In this document: in pieces, positions 1 through 7,936 of the stretch
How positions within the stretch are numbered: position 1 is the stretch's first letter
How the letters are laid out: each line of letters opens with the position of its first letter
The notes under the pieces: model-generated
What the model saw: the letters and a program-made list of their open reading frames with translations, nothing else
The model's database searches: none
Told to the model about the DNA's origin: nothing
Made by a program: the position numbers and the translations under genes
Assembly: GCA_964486825.1 (NCBI GenBank)
Contig: CAZAQS010000082.1
Coordinates: 1-18,253, forward strand
DNA length: 18,253 nt
Direction: 5' to 3'
DNA from: CAZAQS01 sp964486825
Lineage (GTDB): Bacteria > Chloroflexota > Anaerolineae > Anaerolineales > UBA4823

Positions 1-1
1 C

Positions 2-646
2 GGTTGTGATTTGATGATCAGCCAGCTATGCAAGGCCAGGGAGCGTAAGCAGTATGATACGCTTGCACTCGCTGATGTTCGCAGCCTCCCTTACTCGGAT
101 TCCTCATTCGCCACGGTGGTTAGTAATTCATCCCTCGAACATATTCCCAGGATAGATCGCGTCGTCGATGAAGTATTTCGTGTTTTACGGCCCGGGGGGT
201 TATTCGTCTTTACTGTCCCCAATCCGCGTTTTAATGAATGGTTCTGGGGGAACTGGGTTTGGAGCCGTTTAGGAAAACCAGACCATGGACGCAGGTCGAT
301 AGAAGGCTTTAATACTATCAGAGAACATCATAATGTTTTCGATGCCGCGGAGTGGAATAAACTTTTAGATCGTTCGGGTTTTTCCTCCACGTGGCATACA
401 GAATATTTTCCATTTTGGGCCACATTTGTTTTTTCGATCCTTGAATCCCTCTGGAATCAAAGCATCGTCCTCCATTCGCCGGGCCGAAGTCGACTCTCGA
501 ACAAACGAATTAACTTGGGAGGAGGCCTGCTGCGTTTACTTCCCAGGAGGCTGAGGCTTCCCATCCAAACCGGGTTCCTTTCTTTGTTCTCTCGTCAACA
601 TACGGCTGGCCAGGGATCCCATCTCTTGATCGCTTCGAGAAAGTAA
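2..646 (+). CDS. Class I SAM-dependent methyltransferase (5' partial)
   Basis: The reading frame is open from base 2, so the true start lies upstream of the window; an internal ATG at 14 (or TTG at 11) would cut into the fold. The visible part begins in the Rossmann core. It shows the Asp-containing motif ALADVRSLPYSDSSF (motif II/III, typical of Methyltransf_11 enzymes), then SSLEHIPRI and the post-core motif VFRVLRPGGLFVFTVPNP. These are hallmarks of small-molecule or sugar O-methyltransferases found in polysaccharide clusters. The glycine-rich SAM-binding loop is missing because of the edge; only Gly-Cys-Asp-Leu remains. The C-terminal ~90 residues are rich in Trp, Phe and Arg and probably form a substrate cap. 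The next gene starts 6 bp after the stop, which suggests co-transcription. The likely role is methylation of a sugar or lipid-linked glycan in the cytoplasm. The fold is secure; the substrate is unknown. Confidence 0.85.
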   Translation, partial: GCDLMISQLCKARERKQYDTLALADVRSLPYSDSSFATVVSNSSLEHIPRIDRVVDEVFRVLRPGGLFVFTVPNPRFNEWFWGNWVWSRLGKPDHGRRSIEGFNTIREHHNVFDAAEWNKLLDRSGFSSTWHTEYFPFWATFVFSILESLWNQSIVLHSPGRSRLSNKRINLGGGLLRLLPRRLRLPIQTGFLSLFSRQHTAGQGSHLLIASRK

Positions 647-652
647 AGATAG

Positions 653-1939
653 ATGAAAAATGTCCGTCTGAATATTGTTCTCGTGTTATTCGACTCAATG
701 CGAGCTCGCAACGTCTCCTGCTTCGGTTACAGCCGCTCAACCACGCCCAACCTGGATCGCCTCGCTTCCCAGGGAATACGTTTTACCCATGCTTTTGCCC
801 CGGCTCCCTTTACGGTTGCCAGTACGGCCTCTATCCTGACCGGGGTATACCCATCTGTCCATCGCCTCGAGTATTATGGCCAGCGCCTGGGCGATCATCT
901 GGTCACCCTCCCGGAGATTCTGCGAGCCTCCGGATACCATACCGCTGGTTTTGTGGCCAACCCTCACATCAATCCTGAATCCGGACTAACGCGCGGGTTC
1001 GAGCATATTACGGATGGCCGGCCCTGGTATAAGAAGCTGCCTGGTTTGAAACATCTGGCGGCATGGGCTGAGAGCGGTAAAGCTTTGAACCGCTGCGTCA
1101 AAGAGAATCTGCGCGAGGTGGATAAGCAACCCTTTTTCTTCTTCGTCTTTTACAACGACTCGCACATCCCTTTCAGTGATTTGCCGAGGGTGTTGCTGCC
1201 ATTTGCGGGAAAGAAATATCACTCACCAGATTTTGAGCGAATCCTTTACACAGATGCCGAATTGGCCAGGGTCGTCGACTTATACGACCGGGCTTTAATC
1301 CGGGCTGACCGGCGTTTGGGTGAGCTTCTGCGCCTCATCCAGCGTTCACCCCAGGCAGATAATACGATCTTTTTGATTTCTGCCGACCATGGGGAAGGGT
1401 TAGACCGGCGCTCTGCGCGCGCGGGGCATGGACGGCTTTATGAGAACGGTATTCACGTTCCCTTGGTCATCTGGTCGCCAACCATGAACAGAGGGGGAGA
1501 AGTGGTTGAGGAATTTGTCACTGGCCTGGATCTGGCGCCGACCATCTGTGCCTGGGCGTGCTCCGAAATACCCAAACACTGGCAGGGGCAGAATATTGAT
1601 GCAGCGATCGCTGGCGCCTCAACCATTATGAATCGCTCACATGTGATCGCCGAGTATCACGATAGCCGCTGCGTCCGTACAGCCCGTTGGAAGTCGATCC
1701 ATCGCGGCGCAGGCATTGGGAATTCCATGGACTCATCTACAATCGAGCTCTATGATCTGGAAAATGATCCACAAGAAGAAGAAAATGTCGCCTCGGCCTA
1801 CCCTGAAATCATTTCACAACATTCTCAGGTTCTTAACCAATTTGCCTCGAGCTTGAATCAAGATCAAGATTGCCCATCTACTTTTAAGGAAGATGCACTG
1901 GTGCTCGAGCGGCTCCGTGGTCTAGGCTACGTAGATTGA
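653..1939 (+). CDS. Alkaline-phosphatase superfamily, sulfatase-like hydrolase/transferase
   Basis: This 428-residue protein has the sulfatase (PF00884-like) layout: strand 1 with metal-ligand Asp14 (VLVLFDSMR), the TPNLDRLASQGIRF helix, the nucleophile segment ending in ILTG, the YNDSHIPF segment (Asp169, His171), the SADHGEG metal site (Asp245, His246) and GHGRLYENG with His259. At the nucleophile position (ten residues before the Gly of LTG) it has Thr54, not the Cys or Ser of the C/S-x-P-x-R signature, and the Arg is Thr too. A formylglycine sulfatase is therefore unlikely. A Thr nucleophile is known in phosphotransferases of this superfamily such as LtaS and EptA. There is no signal peptide or membrane anchor; the hydrophobic N-terminus is the first core strand. 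The C-terminus reads LERLRGLGYVD. Start ATG follows the methyltransferase stop by 6 bp with a weak purine-rich leader. The likely role is adding or removing a phosphate-linked or sulfate group on a glycan precursor; substrate unknown. Confidence 0.85.
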   Translation: MKNVRLNIVLVLFDSMRARNVSCFGYSRSTTPNLDRLASQGIRFTHAFAPAPFTVASTASILTGVYPSVHRLEYYGQRLGDHLVTLPEILRASGYHTAGFVANPHINPESGLTRGFEHITDGRPWYKKLPGLKHLAAWAESGKALNRCVKENLREVDKQPFFFFVFYNDSHIPFSDLPRVLLPFAGKKYHSPDFERILYTDAELARVVDLYDRALIRADRRLGELLRLIQRSPQADNTIFLISADHGEGLDRRSARAGHGRLYENGIHVPLVIWSPTMNRGGEVVEEFVTGLDLAPTICAWACSEIPKHWQGQNIDAAIAGASTIMNRSHVIAEYHDSRCVRTARWKSIHRGAGIGNSMDSSTIELYDLENDPQEEENVASAYPEIISQHSQVLNQFASSLNQDQDCPSTFKEDALVLERLRGLGYVD

Positions 1940-1983
1940 AGATGGGCTGGAAGGAACTTGAGCCAAAAAACATCTGATGAAAC

Positions 1984-1990
1984 AGGAGGA
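1984..1990 (+). promoter_or_regulatory. Shine-Dalgarno site supporting the TTG start of the flippase
   Basis: AGGAGGA lies 3 bases upstream of TTG at 1994. The ATG that overlaps its last base (1990) opens a frame that stops after six codons, so it cannot be the start. The strong site close to TTG, followed at once by a conserved flippase N-terminus (KYRAAQGIAWSALQRG), supports the TTG start. Confidence 0.7.
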
Positions 1991-1993
1991 TGA

Positions 1994-3451
1994 TTGGAGC
2001 TAAAGTATAGAGCAGCGCAAGGGATCGCTTGGTCAGCTCTGCAAAGAGGAGGAAATCAAGTTCTTTCTTTCCTGGTGTTCCTGGTTTTATCGCGTTTATT
2101 AGAGCCCAAGGATTTTGGGTTGTTTGCACTTGCATCCATTTTTACCAGTTTTGTTCAAATTTTTGTTGATCAGGGTTTCTCCATTGCAATTGTACAGTTT
2201 CCCAAGATTGAGCGCGAACATTTGGATACCGCTTTCTGGACGGCCCTATTGGTTGGAGCTTGCCTGACCGCAATTGGAATCGCGTCCGCGAAGTTCGTTG
2301 CTAGCTTTTTTCACGAGCCGAGATTATCATCTATCGTTGTTTGGTTGTCACTCAGTTTAATCCTCATATCTCTCTCCACAACGCAGCAAGCACGCCTCTT
2401 ACGGGAGCTTGAATTTAAAAAACTTGCCACCCGTACGCTTTTCTCGACCCTTATCGGTGGTACTGTGGGGATCATCTCCGCGCTGGCAGGTTTGGGTGTC
2501 TATAGTCTGGTGATCAAAACACTCGTAATTCATTTTATCGGCGTCCTCGTCCTCTGGAATGTGAGTGACTGGCGCCCGGGTTTTCGCTTCTCGTTGCGCC
2601 GCTTTAAAGCGCTTTTCGATTTTGGAACCAATATTACTGCCAATAATATTCTCGTCTTCCTCAGTCAGCGTATGGATAATTTCCTGATCGGACATTATAT
2701 GGGCGCGTCAGCCCTCGGATATTACTCTATCGCTTATAACTTTATTCAAATGCTCGTCAACATTTTTGTTACCACCACCACCTCAGTGACGATTTCGGCG
2801 TTTTCTCGCTTGAATGAAGATCGCGAGCAGATGCTGCTTGGATTTTATAAAGCCACTCGCTATTCGAGCCTGTTTGCTTTCCCGGCCTTTATCGCGGTGT
2901 CAATCCTCTCCCCCTTGCTGGTGGAGATCTTTTTTGGGGAAAAGTGGCTACCCAGCGTTCCCGTCATGCAAGTGCTGTCTTTAATCGGCCTGATCTATCC
3001 AATCTCGATCTTTAATACCCAGGTGCTGGTTGCCGCCGGTAAACCATCCTGGCGGTTAAGGATCATGATGATCTATGCAATTGTCGACGTGATTGCTTTT
3101 CTGATCGCCGTGCGCTGGGGAATTGCCGCGGTCGCGGGCGCACTGGTCATGAGAATGTACTTGTTATCCCCGCTCTCTTATTATGCGGTGCACAGAGTGA
3201 TCCGGATTGACCCTGGCGCCTACATACGCCAGTTTATCCCTTCCCTTGTCGGTACGTTCGCCCTGGCTATAACCATTCTTGGATTGTTACCGGTCTTCAC
3301 GAGCGTGGCTTATCCGCCGTTGCGTTTGTTCCTCTTAGCCTTTAGCGGGGGCATTGTTTATCTCCTTGTTATTCAGTTGATGGCTCCCCAAATTTCTGAT
3401 GAGTTAATCGGTTTCATTCGTCTCTCGCTCCCTTGGGCTAGAAAAACCTAG
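1994..3451 (+). CDS. Lipopolysaccharide/exopolysaccharide flippase (MOP superfamily, Wzx/PST type)
   Basis: This 485-residue polytopic membrane protein starts at TTG behind AGGAGGA. The N-terminal motif GIAWSALQRGGNQVLSFLVF, the SRLLEPKDFGLFALA segment, and the repeated hydrophobic helices with NILVFLSQRMDNFLIGHYMG and ALGYYSIAYNF are typical of the WzxC/MOP polysaccharide exporter group (Polysacc_synt). About 12 to 14 membrane segments are visible, and the length is normal for the family. The family flips undecaprenyl-linked oligosaccharides or export units across the inner membrane. It lies 54 bp after the sulfatase-like gene and 60 bp before the GT2 gene. It is AT-richer than the 3' part of the window, as expected for a Phe/Ile/Leu-rich membrane protein. 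The family is secure; the glycan is unknown. Confidence 0.93.
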   Translation: MELKYRAAQGIAWSALQRGGNQVLSFLVFLVLSRLLEPKDFGLFALASIFTSFVQIFVDQGFSIAIVQFPKIEREHLDTAFWTALLVGACLTAIGIASAKFVASFFHEPRLSSIVVWLSLSLILISLSTTQQARLLRELEFKKLATRTLFSTLIGGTVGIISALAGLGVYSLVIKTLVIHFIGVLVLWNVSDWRPGFRFSLRRFKALFDFGTNITANNILVFLSQRMDNFLIGHYMGASALGYYSIAYNFIQMLVNIFVTTTTSVTISAFSRLNEDREQMLLGFYKATRYSSLFAFPAFIAVSILSPLLVEIFFGEKWLPSVPVMQVLSLIGLIYPISIFNTQVLVAAGKPSWRLRIMMIYAIVDVIAFLIAVRWGIAAVAGALVMRMYLLSPLSYYAVHRVIRIDPGAYIRQFIPSLVGTFALAITILGLLPVFTSVAYPPLRLFLLAFSGGIVYLLVIQLMAPQISDELIGFIRLSLPWARKT

Positions 3452-3511
3452 CGCAGTTTTCTGAGGATCTGTCTTCATGGGACTGAGAGCCAACCAGAGA
3501 CAAGGTGTGCA

Positions 3512-4522
3512 ATGAGTTTTCCATATGCGGATGCAGCTGTCTTCCCCAAATTGACCATCCTGGTTGCTGCCTGGAACGAAGGGGACAATATCCAGCCGTT
3601 CATTCAATCATACTTGGATCTCGATTATCCAAGGAAAGAACTTATCTTGTGTGCTGGTGGGAGCGATGGAACCTACCAAAAAGCCGTCCAATATGCTGGT
3701 GGATCCGTCGTGGTGATTCCACAAAAACCAGGTGAAGGGAAACAGCGGGCATTGCGAAGAGGATTTGAACACTCGACGGGAGATATTTTGCTCTTAACGG
3801 ATGCAGATTGTTTATTGAATCAAGATGCCCTCATGCGGCTTGTCGATCCCATCCTTCAAGGGGAAGACCTGGTGACGAGTGGTCATTGCAAGCCAAAGCG
3901 ATCGCAGCTGTCGCACCCCTTTGTTTTTTACCAGTATGCTCTGCAGCAGAGGCGGCAGCCAGCTATTCAAAAGCGTAAGTATCTAAAGGCATTGCTCGGA
4001 AGGAATTGTGCCATTCACCGCACAGTATTGGAGGAAGTTGGATCTTTTAACGAGGAGATTTCCATCGGCACAGATTCCTTTCTCGCCAAGAAAGTTATCA
4101 CCCGGGGCTATCAGATACGCCTCGTTCCGGAGAGTGTAGTGGAAACGGAGTTTCCAAGCAGCCTGCGGGCCTACTTCCATCAACGATCGAGATGGAAGCG
4201 CAACGGCATTCTCCATAATCTTAAGTTTCGTCTCTACCGCCGGGTGGGGAGTGCGCTTTTCCATTCAACTCGCGGCCTCACTCTGTTGGTACTCCCTATC
4301 TTGGGTCTTTGGTTTGGCTGGTCCATCCTATTTCTATGGGCTTCCATAATCGCCTATTCTTTTCTTGTTCGGTTTAAGTATGTTTATTCCCTGCGCAAAT
4401 CGCATAAGTTGGTTTCGCGCTCCATCTACTGGAAAATCCCACTTTATTTTCTTGTGGAGTGCGGCGCCCCTGCTTTTGCCCTTGTCCAAATGCTCTTTCC
4501 AAGAGCGAGAAATCAGTGGTAG
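3512..4522 (+). CDS. Family 2 glycosyltransferase with C-terminal membrane helices
   Basis: This 336-residue GT-A enzyme has these elements in order: the opening strand LTILVAAWNEGDNI (residues 14-27), the nucleotide-binding Asp52 in GGSDGT, the metal-binding Asp-Ala-Asp at 97-99 (LLTDADC), a region with GTDSFLAKKV in place of the usual ED catalytic motif, and QRSRW (Gln224, Arg227, Trp228), the QxxRW motif. Two to three hydrophobic helices follow after about residue 245, so the enzyme is membrane attached with its active site in the cytoplasm. QxxRW is known from processive synthases such as cellulose synthase and hyaluronan synthase but also occurs in single-transfer enzymes. At 336 residues with few helices this is more likely a non-processive GT2. 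Start ATG has AAGGTG 4 bp upstream. Donor and acceptor cannot be read from the sequence. Confidence 0.92.
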   Translation: MSFPYADAAVFPKLTILVAAWNEGDNIQPFIQSYLDLDYPRKELILCAGGSDGTYQKAVQYAGGSVVVIPQKPGEGKQRALRRGFEHSTGDILLLTDADCLLNQDALMRLVDPILQGEDLVTSGHCKPKRSQLSHPFVFYQYALQQRRQPAIQKRKYLKALLGRNCAIHRTVLEEVGSFNEEISIGTDSFLAKKVITRGYQIRLVPESVVETEFPSSLRAYFHQRSRWKRNGILHNLKFRLYRRVGSALFHSTRGLTLLVLPILGLWFGWSILFLWASIIAYSFLVRFKYVYSLRKSHKLVSRSIYWKIPLYFLVECGAPAFALVQMLFPRARNQW

Positions 4523-4607
4523 CAACCAAAGTTTCGCAGTTCATGAATCCTATCCTAATCCGATCTCACTCAGTAAATGAACGGGTCGTTGTAGGAGATG
4601 AATCCAT

Positions 4608-6101
4608 ATGGAATGGAAATCTCCAGTCCTGATGGTCGGAATCGATGCGGCTACCTGGGATGTGATCCTGCCTCTCCTGGAAGCCGGTCGCTTACCAAAT
4701 ATCGCTCGATTGATGCGCGAGGGAACCTGGGGAAGGCTCAAGAGCTTCACCCAATATGTGTCTCCGGCCTTATGGACGAGCATTACGACCGGGAAAATGC
4801 CAGAGAAGCACGGCGTGCAGGATTTCTATTCAGAAACGCGCCTGCATTTACAATCGCCTGCAATATACGACATCCTGGGAGGTGAAGAAGGCCGGGTCGG
4901 CCTCTTCCGCTGGTTTGCATCCTGGCCCCCCCCGCAAAACGCCGGCTTTACCGTTCCAGATTCTGTTGCCAGGTCGCCGGATACCTATCCAGCGCAGCTC
5001 CATTTTTTAAACGATCTGCTGCGACCTTCTGGCTTCCGCAGCTACCTTCAAGGGGGAGCGCAGCTCCTTCGACATGGCGTCCGTTCTTCAACCCTGCTGC
5101 GGGCCATCGCTGAAATGGCTTACGAAGTTGTAGCCCGTCCACAGCAACTCGATTGGTGGTACCGCAGGCGCTTCATCGAGACAGCCATCTATGGGGACGT
5201 TTTCATTGATCTGCTTCGCAAATACCGCCCGGATTTCGCAGCCATCCTTCTATATCATACGGATGACATCAGCCATCGCTTCTGGCGCTACCGCCAACCG
5301 GAATTGTTCGGCGACGTTCCCCCGGCCGAGATCAATAAATATGGCCCGGTCATCGACAGAGCCTATACCGAAGCGGATGCCGTGCTTGGCAAGATTTTAG
5401 AGGCGGTCCCGGACGATACGCTTGTAGTTGTGCTCTCCGATCACGGCCAGCAGGCTGGCCCTGCATACGATACACCCTACCGCATGTCCCAAGATCTGAT
5501 CTCCAGGGTCGGTTTTAAGGATCAGGTCTGGCTGACTTACCTCGGCTACAGCGCCTTTCTGCGCCCGGCAGTCGAGGCCGAGGGAGCAGAGTTGCTGGAG
5601 AAACTGGCCGGATCACTAGAGCAGGTTCGTTTTCGGGAGACCGGAGCGCCTGTATTTCGGATCTCGGTTTCGGAAACGGATCAGCTTGTGGTGGATGTCA
5701 TTCCTGGAGTGGATGCCGACTTAAATCTCCCAGTATCCTTGCCTGGAGAACACACGAGCCGCCTGGGCGATCTCATCTTCACCGACGGCCGGCTCAGTGG
5801 AATTCACAGTGAGTGGGGAATCCTGATTTTGAAAGGACCCGGAGTCCGTAAGGAATGCCGGATGGAAGACGCCACCATCTTGGACGTCGCTCCTACCATA
5901 CTCGCTCTGAAAAACCGGCCGGTTGCTCAAGATATGGATGGTCGCGTGATTGAGGATGTTTTTGAAGACGGTTTCTTCAACCGCTACCCGCTGCGCTTTA
6001 TCGAATCGTATGGAACATTGCAACAAGCTGGAGAAGTGCAGTTCGCAGAAGAGGAACTGGAAGAGCTGGAAGAAAGGCTCAGAGGTCTCGGGTATCTTTG
6101 A
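4608..6101 (+). CDS. Alkaline-phosphatase family protein (type I phosphodiesterase/nucleotide pyrophosphatase type)
   Basis: This 497-residue member of the phosphodiesterase branch (PF01663-like) has a full set of two-metal ligands: Asp13 (VGIDAATWDVI), Ser52 as nucleophile in YVSPALWTSITTGKMP, Asp219 and His223 (HTDDISHRF), Asp278 and His279 (LSDHGQQ) and His400 (GIHSEWG). It also has the LPNIARLMREGTWG and EKHGVQDF signatures common to this group. There is no signal peptide, so a cytoplasmic location is likely. The C-terminal tail is Glu-rich and ends ERLRGLGYL, nearly the same as the tail of the sulfatase-like enzyme at 653-1939. The family hydrolyses phosphodiesters or pyrophosphates such as nucleotide derivatives. 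A role in trimming a nucleotide sugar or transferring a phospho-group to the glycan is inference. ATG 4608 is chosen because AGGAG sits 10 bp upstream and the protein begins directly at core strand 1. Confidence 0.9.
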   Translation: MEWKSPVLMVGIDAATWDVILPLLEAGRLPNIARLMREGTWGRLKSFTQYVSPALWTSITTGKMPEKHGVQDFYSETRLHLQSPAIYDILGGEEGRVGLFRWFASWPPPQNAGFTVPDSVARSPDTYPAQLHFLNDLLRPSGFRSYLQGGAQLLRHGVRSSTLLRAIAEMAYEVVARPQQLDWWYRRRFIETAIYGDVFIDLLRKYRPDFAAILLYHTDDISHRFWRYRQPELFGDVPPAEINKYGPVIDRAYTEADAVLGKILEAVPDDTLVVVLSDHGQQAGPAYDTPYRMSQDLISRVGFKDQVWLTYLGYSAFLRPAVEAEGAELLEKLAGSLEQVRFRETGAPVFRISVSETDQLVVDVIPGVDADLNLPVSLPGEHTSRLGDLIFTDGRLSGIHSEWGILILKGPGVRKECRMEDATILDVAPTILALKNRPVAQDMDGRVIEDVFEDGFFNRYPLRFIESYGTLQQAGEVQFAEEELEELEERLRGLGYL

Positions 6102-6142
6102 TGGGTTTTTGGGAATGAGTGTATAGAGTGGATACTGAATTG

Positions 6143-7411
6143 ATGCGTATAGGTTTCCTTACTGGATCGATTATTCGCATTGGCAGCGGTCGTACCGAGG
6201 CCGTACCGCTGGCGCATGCCTTTTCAAAGTCAGGCTGCCGGGTTTTCGGCCTTGAGATCTCCGGCCTGAAGCCGCGCAAAGCAACTGTCGAGGACTTGGA
6301 GATCTACTTAGAGCCGGTTGCTCCTCATCTGCTCTCCCGCCCACTGCAGATTGTGCAGAAATTCTGGGGGCGCAGCCCAAATCAGGCCTACCCGGTCAGT
6401 CCATTTGATTTAGCCGCGGGGGATGCCATCCTAAGTCTCGCGAATCGGCTGAACCTGGATGTTATCTATGCTTTTCATAATACCAATGTAGCCCGCATTC
6501 TTAAAGGCTGGCCTCATTCATCTCGTCTCCTTGTTATCAACCTCATCGGTTTCGGAATAGACCCCTCTCGAGGTGGAGCGGTGGACACATTTCCCCTTCA
6601 AAAACTCATTTTCGAACGCCCCTACTGGGATTTGCACATTACTGCGACGAAGTTCGAGTTTGAACAATACTGCCAGGTCTACGAACAGTTAGGGATCGAC
6701 CCAGAAAAACTTCTGCACCTGCCCCATAGCTACGATGAAGAACGCTTTACGCCTGCGGGTCATTCACCGGCTGCATCGGATTTCAATTCTGGTCGCACAC
6801 AAAAGACGATTCTTTATCCTGTCAATGTCTATCCGAGGAAGAACATTGAGCTTGCCATTGATGTGCTTTCAATAATAAACCAATGGTTTGATTGTAAGTT
6901 GGTGATCACTGGCAGTATCTGGGATCGGACCTATCATTCCAGCCTGGTGCAGCGCGCCTACAGCCAGGGGGTGGGCGATCGGGTCGAATTTCTCGGTGGT
7001 ATTACCTTCGAAAAGTTAGTGCAGCTCTACCATCAGGCTGACGTCACCATATATACATCACACCAGGAGACGTTCGGGCATGGCATCGTTGAATCTCTCG
7101 GCTGTGGAAAACCGGTCGTGGGACCGGATTGGATCATCCCTTGCCGGGAAATTCTCGCTGAGGCGCCAGGCAGTTGCACTGCGCCGAAAGACCCCTCCAG
7201 GTTTGCTGCGGCAATCCTCGATGTCCTTTCCACGGTTTACGAGCCTGGCCGCCTTGCCTCTTTCGCACGCGATCGGTATGGAAATATGGCGATAGCCTAT
7301 CGCTTTATGAAGGAGTGCCGGGAGATTAGAGCAAAGAAAGATAGATATGGACAAAAATTGGGATCCATCAATTGGAAAGGTCTTTACAAGGATGCTGGCG
7401 ATCTTCTCTAA
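6143..7411 (+). CDS. Family 4 glycosyltransferase (GT-B fold)
   Basis: This is a 422-residue GT-B enzyme. The N-terminal strand MRIGFLTG sits at the start chosen here. In-frame GTG codons at 6119 and 6128 would add 8 or 5 residues that do not belong to the fold. The C-terminal donor domain shows VYPRKNIELAIDVL (the Arg-Lys pair that binds the donor phosphates), ITGSIWD, GDRVEFLGG, and the ETFGHGIVESLGCGKPVV segment with the two Glu of the EX7E motif. This is the standard PF00534 arrangement. The N-terminal acceptor domain is divergent. It lies about 40 bp after the phosphodiesterase-type gene; its last codons overlap the 5' end of the next gene. It likely adds one sugar to a lipid-linked glycan on the cytoplasmic face. 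Sugar and linkage are unknown. Confidence 0.9.
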   Translation: MRIGFLTGSIIRIGSGRTEAVPLAHAFSKSGCRVFGLEISGLKPRKATVEDLEIYLEPVAPHLLSRPLQIVQKFWGRSPNQAYPVSPFDLAAGDAILSLANRLNLDVIYAFHNTNVARILKGWPHSSRLLVINLIGFGIDPSRGGAVDTFPLQKLIFERPYWDLHITATKFEFEQYCQVYEQLGIDPEKLLHLPHSYDEERFTPAGHSPAASDFNSGRTQKTILYPVNVYPRKNIELAIDVLSIINQWFDCKLVITGSIWDRTYHSSLVQRAYSQGVGDRVEFLGGITFEKLVQLYHQADVTIYTSHQETFGHGIVESLGCGKPVVGPDWIIPCREILAEAPGSCTAPKDPSRFAAAILDVLSTVYEPGRLASFARDRYGNMAIAYRFMKECREIRAKKDRYGQKLGSINWKGLYKDAGDLL

Positions 7412-7834
7412 ATGGAACCACAAATTCCTCTTCTTGTATAGGCCTGGCATCCTGCTGGCCATGATTGTTACCAGCTTCAATATTCCGCTGCCTGCTTTTA
7501 CTCAGGAGCCTGAGCATGAAGCTGAGATAGAGATCTTCGCTGTGATTCAACAAGATTTGGACCAGGACGGCAATCCAGACCTGACAATCATTGAATGCGC
7601 CTTCATTACGGATCACGATCGAGTGCTCGTCTATGACCGTGGGAGAGATATGAAGTCATCCCAGGACTGGTGGCAGGCTACCGACTTCGAGAATGACCTG
7701 TGGGTATTCGATGCGGCTGCGGATGGCCAAGTTGAGTTGATCATTGAGTTTCGCAGGCGTGGCGAGGACTTGTTAGCCTCATTATGGGATGATCAGGACG
7801 GTGATGGGACAGTCAGATATCAGCCCCCTCCCAA
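7392..7834 (+). CDS. Secreted/surface protein, N-terminal part (cut by assembly gap)
   Basis: The frame is open from ATG 7392 to the N run at 7835. An earlier in-frame ATG (7347) would overlap the GT4 gene by 65 bp; ATG 7392 overlaps by 20 bp and has a purine-rich GGAAAGG 11 bp upstream. The start has a basic n-region and a hydrophobic stretch (RPGILLAMIVTSFN) ending near PAFTQ, which looks like a signal peptide. Two Asp-rich loops follow, DLDQDGNPD and DDQDGDG, of the type that binds calcium in thrombospondin-3/FG-GAP-like repeats. Between them is a beta-rich stretch (LWVFDAAADGQVELIIEF). The rest of the gene almost certainly continues after the gap (7937-9367). No enzymatic domain is recognised. 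It is probably exported and acts at the envelope. Confidence 0.7.
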
Positions 7835-7934
7835 NNNNNNNNNNNNNNNNNNNNNNNNNNNNNNNNNNNNNNNNNNNNNNNNNNNNNNNNNNNNNNNNNN
7901 NNNNNNNNNNNNNNNNNNNNNNNNNNNNNNNNNN
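7835..7934. other. Assembly gap (100 N)
   Basis: A run of exactly 100 N is the usual placeholder for a scaffold gap of unknown length. The coding frame before it (codons starting at positions divisible by 3) and after it (positions with remainder 2) join as one gene only if the true missing length leaves remainder 2 when divided by 3. The frame change seen here is therefore not evidence of a frameshift. Confidence 0.98.
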
Positions 7935-7936
7935 TG

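Noticed and set aside
1940..1993. Possible hairpin between the sulfatase-like and flippase genes (GGCT ... AGCC, then A-run)
   Set aside because: Only four pairs with a long loop, and the run is A not T on the coding strand. Too weak to call a terminator.
7058..7480. 140-codon open frame on the minus strand
   Set aside because: It is antisense to the conserved EX7E region of the GT4 gene and to the start of the next gene; no supporting motif.
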